64,000 bases of DNA from Flavobacterium sp. WC2421 (GCF_040822115.1 NZ_CP162004.1:1860001-1924000), one strand, 5' to 3'; shown: positions 8,155 through 17,542, counted from the stretch's first letter. Notes: generated from the sequence alone by a model not told the origin. Numbers and translations: made by a program.

Positions 8155-10671
8155 TTAATTTCTGTACTTTTTGAAAAACCAAACTTTTAATAGATCGGCT
8201 GTAATGATATAAGTCGCCACAATTAGAAGCATGAGTACTAAATTAAATAAAGGAAGTGGCGATAGTCCAATTTTATCAGCGAAGGGAATGTAGGGTAAAG
8301 CAATCGTTATTAGTAATCCTAAGACACTAAGTATGAAAAGGTATTTTCCAGGTTTACTTTTAAAAAAGTTTTTATGAGTTCGAATGATAAATAAAATAAA
8401 CAACTCTGTGAGTATGGACTCGATAAACCACGCAGTTTGAAAAGCGGATTCTTTTACTTTTAGAATATAAAAAAGAATAAGAAAAGTAATTACATCAAAG
8501 ATGGAGCTATGTATCCCAAAAATAATCATGTAGTTTCTTATAAATTTGAGATTCCATTTACCAGGTTTTCTTAATTGCTCTTGGTCTACATTGTCAGATG
8601 CAATAGTTAGGTACGGAAAATCAGTAATAAAGTTTGTTAGCAAAATCTGTTTGGGCAACATGGGGAGGAACGGCAATAAAAGGGAAGCGATTGCTACACT
8701 AAACATATTTCCAAAAGTGGAACCCGTATTTATGAAAATGTATTTTAAAGTATTAGCAAAAGTTTTTCTACCTTCCTTAATACCATCTATAATTACGGTT
8801 AAATCTTTTTCCATTAGTACAAAGTCTGCTGCCTCTCGTGCTACATCCACTGCATTCTCTACAGAAATCCCAACATCGGCAACATTAATTGCTGATACAT
8901 CATTGATGCCGTCGCCCATATACGCTACAGTATACGTCTTTCTTAAAGCTTGAATAATTCGTTCTTTTTGTTGTGGTTCTACTTCGGCAAAAATGTGTGT
9001 TTTTTTTACTAATTGTTTTAAGGCCTCGGGACTTATTTTATATAGCTCTTGTCCGGTGATTATTACAGGATTTTTTATACCAATCTTTAGTGCTGTAGAT
9101 TTAGATACATTTTTATTATCCCCTGAAATAATTTTTAGATTAACCTGTAGTTTTTTTAATTTTTCAATTGCCTCAGTTATCCCTTCTTTTATAGGATCTT
9201 CCAGTAAAATGAATCCTGCAAATACCATAGCAGTTTCATCTTCTTTTGTAATTGTACTTGCCTCTATGTTTTTATAGCAAATACCAATAGCTCTCAATGC
9301 ATTGATACCATATTGTTCAAAGTTTTTTTCTATTTCAGCTTTATGTTGTTCTAGATTTTCAATATTGCCGTTTGGTAAACGCATAGTGGAGCAAATGGAA
9401 ATAATTTGGTTAAAGGCTCCTTTACTAATTAATAAAGTGTCATTCTTAGTAATTATTGCTATACTTAATCGTTTACGGATGAAATCATAGGGAATTTCCC
9501 CAGTTTTTATGGGAGTAATTTTAGAATCGATTATTAATTCTTTTAAGGCATCATCCATGGGATTTGAATATCCTGTTTCAAAAGTGGCATTCCAATACCC
9601 AATTTCTTTCACAAATTCACATTCATTTCCTAGACTATCTACTGTTCCTACTACTTTAATAGTACCTTCAGTGATGGTTCCTGTTTTGTCTGTACATAAT
9701 AAATTTACTTCTCCTAAATTTTGAATTGAAGTGAGCTTTTTTACTATAACTTTTTTAGACAACATTCTTTGTGCGCCTGCACTCATAGCGATTGTGGTAA
9801 TTGCAGGTAGTAATTCAGGGGCCATTCCTACGGCTAAAGCCAAAGCAAATAAGGCGGACTCTATCACGTTTTTATGATACAATAAATTAACTATTAAAAT
9901 AAAAAGAGACAATACCAGCGTAATTTTCATTAGAAAAAAACCAAAATCTTTTATTCCTTTTTCAAATTTGGTCTCAACGGTGGTGTTGGCATTTTTAGTG
10001 ATCGTGCCAAAGATGGTGTTGGATCCCGTGTTAATTACTAATGCCTTAGCAGTGCCACTTACAATACTGGTTCCTTCCCATAGCGAATTTGTTCTTTTAG
10101 CAATTTCAGTGTTTTCATCAAGAACTCCTATTTCTTTTGCGGTAGGATAGGATTCTCCAGTAAGGCTAGCTTCATTAGTGTGTAATTCATTTGCTTCAAT
10201 AATTAAACAATCTGCAGGTAGCATATCTCCAGCTTTTAAAATAATAATATCTCCTGGGACAATAGTGGAGCTAAAAATGTCTTGTACGATTCCGTCTCGG
10301 ATTACGCTGCATTTTAAAGCAATTAAAGATTGTAATTTATCGACAATACGTCCTGCATTTCTTTCCTGGAAAAAACTCAATAAACCAGTAGATAATACAA
10401 TAAATAGGATTATAAAAACATCTGAGGTATCACCTAGAAAGGCTGATAAAATAACCGCTCCAATTAGTAGTAGCATTAGCGGACTTTTAAATTGTCCTGT
10501 CAATAGAAAGAAATCCTTACTAAATACTGATTCTTTTTTTATATTATGTCCCGCTTGAAGAGACACTTGCTCTGCTAAATTTTTGGGCAAGCCGTTAGGG
10601 GAACTGTTTAATTTATCATACCAATATGTAGTGTCAAATTGCCAAAAACTATTTGGTACTGCTGTTTTCAT
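8155..10671 (-). CDS. mgtA: magnesium-translocating P-type ATPase (P-IIIB, MgtA/MgtB-like)
   Basis: 838 residues. Cation ATPase N-terminal domain, then TGES at 171-174 in the actuator domain, the phosphorylation motif DKTGTIT starting at Asp328, and a hinge motif GDGINDVSA before the last membrane helices. The membrane motif VGMAPELLPA at 281-290 and the C-terminal segment with ELFILFIIRTHK are typical of the Mg2+ importing P-IIIB group. It drives ATP-dependent Mg2+ entry at low external Mg2+. It is divergent from the K+ channel gene. No leader peptide or Mg-sensing element could be identified in the 223-base gap. Confidence 0.93.
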   Translation of the reverse strand: MKTAVPNSFWQFDTTYWYDKLNSSPNGLPKNLAEQVSLQAGHNIKKESVFSKDFFLLTGQFKSPLMLLLIGAVILSAFLGDTSDVFIILFIVLSTGLLSFFQERNAGRIVDKLQSLIALKCSVIRDGIVQDIFSSTIVPGDIIILKAGDMLPADCLIIEANELHTNEASLTGESYPTAKEIGVLDENTEIAKRTNSLWEGTSIVSGTAKALVINTGSNTIFGTITKNANTTVETKFEKGIKDFGFFLMKITLVLSLFILIVNLLYHKNVIESALFALALAVGMAPELLPAITTIAMSAGAQRMLSKKVIVKKLTSIQNLGEVNLLCTDKTGTITEGTIKVVGTVDSLGNECEFVKEIGYWNATFETGYSNPMDDALKELIIDSKITPIKTGEIPYDFIRKRLSIAIITKNDTLLISKGAFNQIISICSTMRLPNGNIENLEQHKAEIEKNFEQYGINALRAIGICYKNIEASTITKEDETAMVFAGFILLEDPIKEGITEAIEKLKKLQVNLKIISGDNKNVSKSTALKIGIKNPVIITGQELYKISPEALKQLVKKTHIFAEVEPQQKERIIQALRKTYTVAYMGDGINDVSAINVADVGISVENAVDVAREAADFVLMEKDLTVIIDGIKEGRKTFANTLKYIFINTGSTFGNMFSVAIASLLLPFLPMLPKQILLTNFITDFPYLTIASDNVDQEQLRKPGKWNLKFIRNYMIIFGIHSSIFDVITFLILFYILKVKESAFQTAWFIESILTELFILFIIRTHKNFFKSKPGKYLFILSVLGLLITIALPYIPFADKIGLSPLPLFNLVLMLLIVATYIITADLLKVWFFKKYRN

Positions 10672-10894
10672 AGCGTCAGTTCTTATTTATACCATTGTCA
10701 TAAATTAATAAAAGGAGGCTGTAAAACGTTTTTTTTGTCTAATAAAATAGTTTCATTTTTAACACTATTCTTAGATTATTAAAACAGTCTAGTATCAAAG
10801 TTAGCTAAAAAAAAGAAGCACTGTTTTAAATATGCAATAGGTTTATTGTACTTGTATTTTTTGTTTAAATTTACTTTCAAAGAATTACAAGTAA

Positions 10895-11857
10895 ATGGCA
10901 TTATTAGAAAGAATTAATATGAGAGCTAAAGCAAAGCAAAATACTGGTTTTGGTACTAATGCAAGTAGCTATGGAGGACGTTTTGTAAATAAAAATGGTT
11001 CGGCAAACATTGAGAAACGAGGTATGCATGCTTTGCATCGCATCAGTTGGTATCATACTATGATAGAAATGTCAGCGTGGAAATTCATGGCTATTATTTT
11101 GTCCTTCTATATCAGTATTAATTTTGTTTTTGCGGCCATTTATTATGGAATTGGCGTTGAACACCTTGACGGAATTGCTTTATCAGATAATAAGTGGGAA
11201 CAATTTGGAAAAGCTTATTTCTTTAGTGCGCAAACCTTTACGACTGTTGGTTATGGCCATATAAGTCCTACTGGTTTCTTAACTAGTGCACTTTCTGCAG
11301 CCGAAGCGCTTATTGGCTTGTTGAGTTTTGCTATTGCGACGGGATTGTTCTTCGGTAGATTTAGTAGACCAACTGCTTTTCTTAAATTTTCGCATAATGC
11401 AGTTATCGCTCCGTATGATGATATCAAAGGTTTAATGATACGGTTAACTCCTTTTAAAAATACTAATTTTAGTGATGCCGAAGCTCAAATTACATTGGGA
11501 ATGAATATTGAGGAGAATGGGAAAATGGTAAATCGATTTTATTCTCTTGATCTTGAACTGCAAAAAATAAGTGCACTAAATTTAAGCTGGACCTTGGTTC
11601 ACCCTATTACTGAAGATAGTCCACTCTATAATTTTACGAAAGAAGATTATGCCAATTTGCGTGGTGAAATTTTGGTTTATATTAAAACTTTTGATGATAT
11701 GTTTAGTAATACAGTTGCCATCCGTACTTCATATACTTTTGATGAAGTCGTTTATGGTGCTAAGTTCGAGTCTATGTATTTTAGAAGTATCGATAATTCT
11801 AAAACAGTTTTGAATTTAGAAAAGTTGAATGCATTTCAATTGGTTGATATGGAATAA
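10895..11857 (+). CDS. KirBac-type inward-rectifier potassium channel
   Basis: 320 residues. Amphipathic slide region, first membrane helix at about 63-86, pore helix with selectivity filter TVGYG at 117-121, second helix at about 127-152, then a C-terminal immunoglobulin-like cytoplasmic domain of about 165 residues (IRK domain, starting FSRPTAFLKFSHNAVIAPY). The protein forms tetrameric K+ channels in the inner membrane. It stands 57 bases upstream of the B12-binding regulator gene and its own upstream region has one TTGTTTA half-site at 10861-10867, without a proper partner. Confidence 0.95.
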   Translation: MALLERINMRAKAKQNTGFGTNASSYGGRFVNKNGSANIEKRGMHALHRISWYHTMIEMSAWKFMAIILSFYISINFVFAAIYYGIGVEHLDGIALSDNKWEQFGKAYFFSAQTFTTVGYGHISPTGFLTSALSAAEALIGLLSFAIATGLFFGRFSRPTAFLKFSHNAVIAPYDDIKGLMIRLTPFKNTNFSDAEAQITLGMNIEENGKMVNRFYSLDLELQKISALNLSWTLVHPITEDSPLYNFTKEDYANLRGEILVYIKTFDDMFSNTVAIRTSYTFDEVVYGAKFESMYFRSIDNSKTVLNLEKLNAFQLVDME

Positions 11858-11888
11858 TTGTTTTTCTTATTTATTTAATTTTTTAAGC

Positions 11889-11896
11889 TATATTTG
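11889..11896 (+). promoter_or_regulatory. -7 element of the MerR/B12 regulator gene
   Basis: TATATTTG is an exact match to the Bacteroidota -7 consensus TAnnTTTG, 18 bases before the start codon. It overlaps the left half of the operator dyad. No well-spaced -33 TTG is visible (nearest at 11859-11861, spacer 27). Confidence 0.5.
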
Positions 11897-11925
11897 TTTA
11901 TTAAATTTCAATAAATGATAAACAA
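11894..11925. promoter_or_regulatory. operator dyad TTGTTTA-N18-TAAACAA, site 1 (autoregulatory)
   Basis: Half-sites at 11894-11900 and 11919-11925 with an 18-base spacer. The dyad covers the end of the -7 element, the probable transcription start and the regulator's ATG (11915-11917), a position suited to autorepression. Two further copies with identical half-sites and spacing occur at 12819 and 22729. Binding by the adjacent regulator is inferred. Confidence 0.8.
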
Positions 11926-12814
11926 TGTAAAAAATGTTTTTAGTATAAAAGATTTAGAAAATCTTTCAGGTATTAAAGCGCATACAATTCGCATTTGGGA
12001 AAAGAGGTATAACGTTTTACAGCCAATGCGTACGGATACTAATATTAGATTGTATGATTTAGCTAGTTTGCAAAAGCTATTAAATATTACTTTGTTACAT
12101 GATCACGGCTATAAAATTTCTAAAATCGCGGCCTATTCTGAAGAAAAAATCCCATCACTTGTACGCGAAATAACTTCTTCTAAAAATGCTAAAAATCATG
12201 CAATCAGTGCTTTTAAAATGGCAATGATGAATTTCGATCAAGAGCTTTTTTTTAATACATACAATTGGTTAATAGCCGAGAAGTCATTTAAAGAAGTTTT
12301 CCATCAAGTATTTATTCCCCTTATGAATGAACTGGGTTTGTTATGGCAAACAGATACTATTTCTCCTGCACATGAGCATTTTATCAGCTATTTAATAAAA
12401 CAAAAATTAGTTATAAATATTGAAAAAGTGCAAACGCAAAAACCTTCTAAAACGGATAAGGTTTTTGTCTTATCTCTTCCAATGAATGAAATACATGAAT
12501 TAGGTTTAATGTATATCAACTATGAAATAGTACTACAGGGTTATAAAGCAATCTATCTTGGTGAGAGTATGCCAATAGAAAACTTGAAGGACCTCAAAAA
12601 ACATTTTGAATCAATAGTCTTTTTATCTTATTTCACTGTACAACCAGAGCGTAACATAGTTAATGAATATGTTGACGAAATGATAACTCAGTTACTTGAC
12701 GAGAATACGTCACTTTGGTATATTGGTCGACTAGCAGAATTTATCCATATGGAAAAGCGTGATGATAAAGTTGTTGTTTTTAATTCTATTTCAGATTTAG
12801 TAGATAAAATTTAA
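11915..12814 (+). CDS. CarH/LitR-type MerR regulator with cobalamin-binding photosensor domain
   Basis: 299 residues. MerR winged-helix DNA-binding domain at about 8-75 (SIKDLENLSGIKAHTIRIWEKRY), a helical cap domain at about 95-170 and a Rossmann-like B12-binding domain from about 180. The CarH cap motif W-x9-EH is present as Trp144...Glu154-His155, and the cobalamin motif E-x-H-x-x-G as Glu192-His194-Gly197, where His194 would be the lower axial ligand. CarH proteins are dark repressors holding adenosylcobalamin that fall apart in light. Position 145, next to the capping Trp and where Thermus CarH has its light-state His, is Gln. It lies directly before the crt genes. Confidence 0.9.
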   Translation: MINNVKNVFSIKDLENLSGIKAHTIRIWEKRYNVLQPMRTDTNIRLYDLASLQKLLNITLLHDHGYKISKIAAYSEEKIPSLVREITSSKNAKNHAISAFKMAMMNFDQELFFNTYNWLIAEKSFKEVFHQVFIPLMNELGLLWQTDTISPAHEHFISYLIKQKLVINIEKVQTQKPSKTDKVFVLSLPMNEIHELGLMYINYEIVLQGYKAIYLGESMPIENLKDLKKHFESIVFLSYFTVQPERNIVNEYVDEMITQLLDENTSLWYIGRLAEFIHMEKRDDKVVVFNSISDLVDKI

Positions 12815-12818
12815 TATT

Positions 12819-12850
12819 TTGTTTAAACATTTTGTATATTTGCTAAACAA
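12819..12850. promoter_or_regulatory. operator dyad TTGTTTA-N18-TAAACAA, site 2 (crt operon)
   Basis: Half-sites at 12819-12825 and 12844-12850; the right half ends on the base before the crtI ATG. The -7 element lies within the spacer, so a protein bound here would block transcription. Same spacing as sites 1 and 3. Confidence 0.82.
12835..12842 (+). promoter_or_regulatory. -7 element of the crt operon
   Basis: TATATTTG, an exact TAnnTTTG match, 8 bases before the crtI start codon. This predicts an almost leaderless mRNA. No convincing -33 element is seen at the usual 19-23 base spacing. Confidence 0.5.
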
Positions 12851-14338
12851 ATGAAAAAGAAAATTACAATTATAGGTTCGGGTTTCGCTGCATTGTCTGC
12901 TTCTTGCTATTTAGCAAAAATGGGTCATCAGGTTGCCGTTTTTGAAAAGAATGCCTCGATAGGAGGTAGAGCTAGGCAGTTAAAAAAAGAAGGTTTTACC
13001 TTTGATATGGGACCAAGTTGGTACTGGATGCCTGATGTTTTTGATCGTTTTTTTGCCGATTTTGGAAAAAAAACTTCTGATTATTACGAGCTCATAAAAC
13101 TTTCTCCAGCGTATCGCGTATATTATGGAGTGGATGATTTTATAGCTATAGCAGATAATCTAATCGAAATTGAAACTACTTTCGAAAAAATCGAAAAAGG
13201 AAGTGGCCAAATTTTAGATGACTTTATGATGGAAGCACAAAGCAATTATAATATTGCCATCAAAGATTTAGTATATCGTCCAGGAGTTTCACCACTTGAA
13301 TTGGTGACTATGGAGACGGCAATGAAAGTGGGAGCCTTTTTTAGTAATATCAGTAAAGATATTCGCAAGAAATTCAAAAATGAAAAACTGATTCAAATTC
13401 TTGAATTTCCCGTTTTGTTCTTAGGAGCTAAACCGTCAGATACGCCTTCATTTTATAGTTTTATGAATTTTGCCGACTTTGGTCTTGGAACTTGGCATCC
13501 CAAAACAGGAATGTTTGACGTGGTTAAAGCAATGGAAAGTTTAGCACTTGAACTAGGGGTTACTTTTCATACCAATGCTAATATTGAAAAGATTATAGTC
13601 GAAGATAAAACGGCAAAAGCAATTGTTGTCAATGGCAAACGAATTGATTCAGATATTGTTTTAAGTGGTGCTGATTATCATCATACCGAAACTTTACTAG
13701 ATAAGGAACATAGAGCCTATTCAGCAAAATATTGGAAAAGTCGAGTTTTTGCACCTTCGTCACTATTGTTCTATGTGGGTTTTAATAAAAAAATAAAAAA
13801 CATTTCACATCATGCTTTATTTTTTGATGTAGATTTTAAGCAACATGCAGCTGATATTTATGACAAACCACAATGGCCTAAAGAACCTTTGTTTTATGCT
13901 AATTTCCCTTCGCTGACTGATAAAACAGCAGCGCCAGAAGGAATGGAAACGGGTTTTTTCTTGATACCATTGGCGCCTGGAATAGAAGATACAGAAGAAT
14001 TAAGGGAGGAATATTTTGATAAAATTATGGATCGTTTTGAACGCGTAACACAGCAAAGCATTAAAAAAAATATTATATTTAAGGAATCCTTTTGCAAAAA
14101 TGATTTTGTATCTGAGTACAATTCATACAAAGGCAATGCCTACGGAATGGCAAATACTTTATTGCAAACGGCTTTTTTAAGACCAAAATTAAAAAGTAAA
14201 AAAGTAAACAATCTCTATTTTACAGGGCAATTAACTGTTCCAGGACCTGGAGTTCCACCTGCACTAATTTCCGGAAAATTAGTATCTGAGTTAATAGAAA
14301 AGCAAATTAAAGAATACTATTATGAAGCAATTATTTGA
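12851..14338 (+). CDS. crtI: phytoene desaturase
   Basis: 495 residues. FAD-binding GSGFAALSA motif at 9-17 close to the N-terminus, the PSWYWMPDVF segment near 56-65, and the C-terminal signature TGQLTVPGPGVPPALISG near 457-474. It converts phytoene stepwise to lycopene at the membrane. First gene of the crt operon; its end overlaps crtB by 17 bases, which suggests translational coupling. Regulated in all likelihood by the dyad at 12819-12850. Confidence 0.96.
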   Translation: MKKKITIIGSGFAALSASCYLAKMGHQVAVFEKNASIGGRARQLKKEGFTFDMGPSWYWMPDVFDRFFADFGKKTSDYYELIKLSPAYRVYYGVDDFIAIADNLIEIETTFEKIEKGSGQILDDFMMEAQSNYNIAIKDLVYRPGVSPLELVTMETAMKVGAFFSNISKDIRKKFKNEKLIQILEFPVLFLGAKPSDTPSFYSFMNFADFGLGTWHPKTGMFDVVKAMESLALELGVTFHTNANIEKIIVEDKTAKAIVVNGKRIDSDIVLSGADYHHTETLLDKEHRAYSAKYWKSRVFAPSSLLFYVGFNKKIKNISHHALFFDVDFKQHAADIYDKPQWPKEPLFYANFPSLTDKTAAPEGMETGFFLIPLAPGIEDTEELREEYFDKIMDRFERVTQQSIKKNIIFKESFCKNDFVSEYNSYKGNAYGMANTLLQTAFLRPKLKSKKVNNLYFTGQLTVPGPGVPPALISGKLVSELIEKQIKEYYYEAII

Positions 14339-15161
14339 TGATGTCTCTTTCAAATGCAGTAAGCTAGTTACTAAAAACTATAGTACTTCATTTTCATTGG
14401 CGGTATATATGCTGTCACCAAGTATCAGAGATGCTATTTATAGTATTTACGGCTTTGTGCGCTTTGCTGATGAAATTGTAGATTCTTTTCATGGTTTTGA
14501 TAAAGAGGATTTAATTAATGATTTTGAAAAAGAATATTATAAATCCTATAAATCTGGAATTAGTTTAAACCCTATTTTGAATTCTTTTCAACATACCGTA
14601 AAAGAATATAATATTACAGATGATTTGATTCAGGCTTTCTTGAAGAGCATGAAACTCGATTTAGTAAAATCGGATTATGACACTCAAGATGAATATGAAG
14701 ACTACATTTACGGTTCCGCTGATGTGGTAGGTTTAATGTGTCTCAAAGTTTTTGTCAAAGGAAATAATATTCGTTATGAGCAATTAAAAGTCGAAGCCAT
14801 GCGATTGGGATCTGCTTTCCAAAAAGTGAATTTCCTTCGAGATTTAAAAGACGATAATTTGGTTTTAAACCGTAATTATTTCCCTGGTGTTGACTTAAAA
14901 TCTTTTGACGAAAAAGCCAAAACGGCTATTATTAAAGAAATTGAAGAGGATTTTGCAATTGCTTACCAAGGGATTGTAAAATTGCCTATCGAAGCTAAAT
15001 TTGGTGTTTATACTGCCTTTGTGTATTATAAAAAACTACTCAAAAAGCTAAAAAACACCCCTTGTCACGAGATTGGGAATGCCAGAATCCGAGTTTCTAA
15101 TTATACGAAAGCGGGACTTCTAGCCCAATCATTTGTAACCTATAAATTGAAATTAGTCTAG
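14322..15161 (+). CDS. crtB: phytoene synthase
   Basis: 279 residues, squalene/phytoene synthase fold. The two Asp-rich Mg2+-binding motifs are DEIVD at 50-54 and DLKDD at 174-178 in FLRDLKDD. It condenses two geranylgeranyl diphosphates to phytoene. It overlaps crtI by 17 bases and is followed 20 bases later by crtZ. Confidence 0.96.
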   Translation: MKQLFDDVSFKCSKLVTKNYSTSFSLAVYMLSPSIRDAIYSIYGFVRFADEIVDSFHGFDKEDLINDFEKEYYKSYKSGISLNPILNSFQHTVKEYNITDDLIQAFLKSMKLDLVKSDYDTQDEYEDYIYGSADVVGLMCLKVFVKGNNIRYEQLKVEAMRLGSAFQKVNFLRDLKDDNLVLNRNYFPGVDLKSFDEKAKTAIIKEIEEDFAIAYQGIVKLPIEAKFGVYTAFVYYKKLLKKLKNTPCHEIGNARIRVSNYTKAGLLAQSFVTYKLKLV

Positions 15162-15181
15162 TACTTTTAAATAAAAAAACA

Positions 15182-15622
15182 ATGATCTCTTTTTTAATTT
15201 TTATATGTGTTTTTCTCATTATGGAATGCGTCACTTGGCTCACACACAAGTATGTTATGCATGGTTTGATGTGGTATTTTCACGAAGATCATCATCAGCC
15301 AAAATATGCACATCCATTTGAACGCAACGATATTTTCTTTATCATTTTTGCTGTACCTAGCATTGTTCTTTTTTATTATGGAGTTGAAGGCGGAATCAAT
15401 TATTTATTCTTCATAGGCCTAGGAATTACCGCTTACGGGTTTTGCTATTTCATGATTCATGATGTCTTAATACATCAACGTTTCAAGTGGTTCAAAAACA
15501 CTAAAAATAAATACTTGGTTGGATTGCGAAAAGCCCATAAAGTACACCACAAACATCTTGGAAAGGAAGAAGGAGAGTGTTTTGGAATGTTATTTGTCCC
15601 TTTCAAATATTACAAAATGTAA
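15182..15622 (+). CDS. crtZ: beta-carotene hydroxylase
   Basis: 146 residues, mostly hydrophobic. The histidine clusters of the di-iron fatty acid hydroxylase family are clear: HKYVMH at 22-27, HEDHH at 34-38, HDVLIH near 96-101 and HKVHHKHLG further on. It adds 3- and 3'-hydroxyl groups to beta-carotene, giving zeaxanthin. No lycopene cyclase gene lies between crtB and crtZ or anywhere in the window, so the ring-forming enzyme must be encoded elsewhere. Confidence 0.93.
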   Translation: MISFLIFICVFLIMECVTWLTHKYVMHGLMWYFHEDHHQPKYAHPFERNDIFFIIFAVPSIVLFYYGVEGGINYLFFIGLGITAYGFCYFMIHDVLIHQRFKWFKNTKNKYLVGLRKAHKVHHKHLGKEEGECFGMLFVPFKYYKM

Positions 15623-15695
15623 AATTATTTGGGCGTGACCCGTTTTTTGATTAAACTCATATAAGAATAATTTAAAACCTTTTTCGAATATACCT

Positions 15696-15712
15696 GACAG
15701 CCTCTGGCTGTC
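15696..15712. terminator. hairpin after crtZ, possible weak terminator
   Basis: Perfect 7 bp stem GACAGCC / GGCTGTC with a 3-base loop, followed by CTCTTTTA. The T run is poor, so it may attenuate transcription instead of ending it. It separates crtIBZ from the SRPBCC-photolyase pair. Confidence 0.45.
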
Positions 15713-15779
15713 CTCTTTTAATTTCAAATATCACGCAACCCAGTTTATATCCCAAGAATAGTTTAAAAACACCACTACC

Positions 15780-16241
15780 ATGAAACTCTATAAAAAAGAA
15801 TCAGTTCAACACGTCAATGCAAGTATCGAAGAATGTTGGGCTTTTTTTTCCAGTCCAAAAAACCTTCAAAAAATCACACCTGAAGCCATGGGTTTTCAAA
15901 TCACTGATTACGATGGGAAAAGTATGTATCCAGGCCAAATCATTCAATATAAAGTTTCGCCATTAGCGGGAATTAAAATTGCTTGGGTAACCGAAATTAC
16001 AAAGGTAGAAGACTATAGTTATTTCATAGACGAACAACGTTTTGGACCTTATGCGTTTTGGCACCACAAACATTTTTTTGAAGCTACAGAAAATGGGGTA
16101 AAAATGACTGACGTGGTGCATTATGGATTGCCTTTAGGAATCTTAGGACGTATCATGAATACCTTAGTCGTAAAAGCAAAACTAACAGAGATTTTTGCTC
16201 ATAGAGAAAAAATGGTAGACCAACTTTTTAATTCAAAATAA
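15780..16241 (+). CDS. SRPBCC-fold protein, photolyase partner
   Basis: 153 residues with the polyketide cyclase/SRPBCC pattern VQHVNASIEECWAFFSSPKN at the N-terminus and FGPYAFWHHKHFFEATENGVKMTDVVHYGLPLG in the middle (shown as a family pattern; the first 20 residues are diagnostic). Such proteins bind hydrophobic ligands and commonly travel with photolyase and B12-photoreceptor genes. Its stop overlaps the photolyase start by one base (TAATG), so they are translated together. The ligand is unknown. Confidence 0.8.
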   Translation: MKLYKKESVQHVNASIEECWAFFSSPKNLQKITPEAMGFQITDYDGKSMYPGQIIQYKVSPLAGIKIAWVTEITKVEDYSYFIDEQRFGPYAFWHHKHFFEATENGVKMTDVVHYGLPLGILGRIMNTLVVKAKLTEIFAHREKMVDQLFNSK

Positions 16242-17536
16242 TGACCAAGCTATCGGTAGCTTTTTTTTGGTTTCGTCGGGACTTGCGTTTAGAAGATAAT
16301 GTAGGTCTGTTTCATGCGTTACAATCTCATTTTCCTGTAATTCCATTGTTTATTTTTGATGATGCAATTTTAGATAGTTTACCTAATGATGATGCGAGAG
16401 TGGGTTTTATTTACGAATCACTTGCAAAGATTAATTCAAAACTCCATGAATCAGGAAGTTCTCTTTTAATAAAGAAAGGACCTACAGCATCAGTTTGGCA
16501 ATCGTTAATTCAAGAATTTGATATCAAAGAGGTATTTTATAATAAAGATTACGAGCCTTATGCTATAAAGCGTGATCTGGCAATTTCTGAAATTTTAAAC
16601 TCTAATTATACCATTACCAGTTTTTTTAAAGACCAAGTGATTTTTGAAGAATTGGAAATCACCAAATCCGATGGTTTGCCTTATACGGTTTACACACCCT
16701 ATAAAAATAAATGGTTAGAAAAATACAAAGTAAACGCTCCAGTAACGGAATTTGATGCTTCCCTTTACTATTCTAATTTTTATAAAAGCAATTTTGATTT
16801 TCCAACTTTGGAACAAATTGGGTTTATAGAAAGTACTATAAAAGTAAAGCCACACAATCTCACGCAAATTTCTAATTATCACGAAACCCGAGATTTTCCA
16901 GCGATAGATAGCACCTCTTATTTATCACCTCATTTGCGTTTTGGAACTATTAGCATTCGAAAATTAGTCAATTGGGCTGTACGTAAAAATGATGTTTTTT
17001 TGAGTGAACTCATTTGGCGAGAGTTTTTCATGCAAATCCTTTATAGTTTCCCAAAAGTGATGGATCATAATTTCAAATCGGCTTATGATGGTATCCAGTG
17101 GCGTAATAATGAAGAAGATTTCAAACGCTGGTGCACTGGTACTACAGGTTATCCCATGGTGGATGCAGGAATGCGTCAGCTGAATGAAACGGGGTACATG
17201 CACAATCGTGTTCGTATGGTGGTGGCGAGTTTTTTGTGTAAACATTTATTAATTCAGTGGCAATGGGGCGAAGCTTATTTTGCCGAAAAGTTGTTGGATT
17301 ATGAACTATCTGCTAATGTAGGAAACTGGCAATGGGCAGCTGGTACGGGTTGCGATGCTGCACCTTATTTTAGAGTATTCAATCCTGAAATTCAATTGAA
17401 AAAGTTTGACGAAAAAGGGATTTACATTCGTAAATGGATTCCTGAATTCGATTTAGGATACGGAGCGCCTATGGTAGAACATGCTATGGCGAGAGACAGA
17501 GCGATTGCGACTTATAAGGCAGGAATATTGAAGTGA
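16241..17536 (+). CDS. phrB: deoxyribodipyrimidine photolyase (cryptochrome/photolyase family)
   Basis: 431 residues. N-terminal photolyase domain beginning FFWFRRDLRLEDNVGLFHAL for the antenna cofactor, then the FAD-binding domain with ELIWREFFMQ, the TGYPMVDAGMRQL segment and the C-terminal NWQWAAGTGCDAAPYFRVFNP region typical of class I CPD photolyases. It repairs UV-induced pyrimidine dimers using blue light. It is translationally coupled to the SRPBCC gene and lies inside the proposed light regulon. A folE gene nearby fits provision of a folate-type antenna cofactor. Confidence 0.94.
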   Translation: MTKLSVAFFWFRRDLRLEDNVGLFHALQSHFPVIPLFIFDDAILDSLPNDDARVGFIYESLAKINSKLHESGSSLLIKKGPTASVWQSLIQEFDIKEVFYNKDYEPYAIKRDLAISEILNSNYTITSFFKDQVIFEELEITKSDGLPYTVYTPYKNKWLEKYKVNAPVTEFDASLYYSNFYKSNFDFPTLEQIGFIESTIKVKPHNLTQISNYHETRDFPAIDSTSYLSPHLRFGTISIRKLVNWAVRKNDVFLSELIWREFFMQILYSFPKVMDHNFKSAYDGIQWRNNEEDFKRWCTGTTGYPMVDAGMRQLNETGYMHNRVRMVVASFLCKHLLIQWQWGEAYFAEKLLDYELSANVGNWQWAAGTGCDAAPYFRVFNPEIQLKKFDEKGIYIRKWIPEFDLGYGAPMVEHAMARDRAIATYKAGILK

Positions 17537-17542
17537 TTTTTA

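Noticed and set aside
10861..10892. TTGTTTA upstream of the K+ channel gene as a fourth operator
   Set aside because: The left half matches, but the sequence at N18 does not read TAAACAA; the nearest similar half, ATTACAA, has only 4 of 7 bases and a 16-base spacer.
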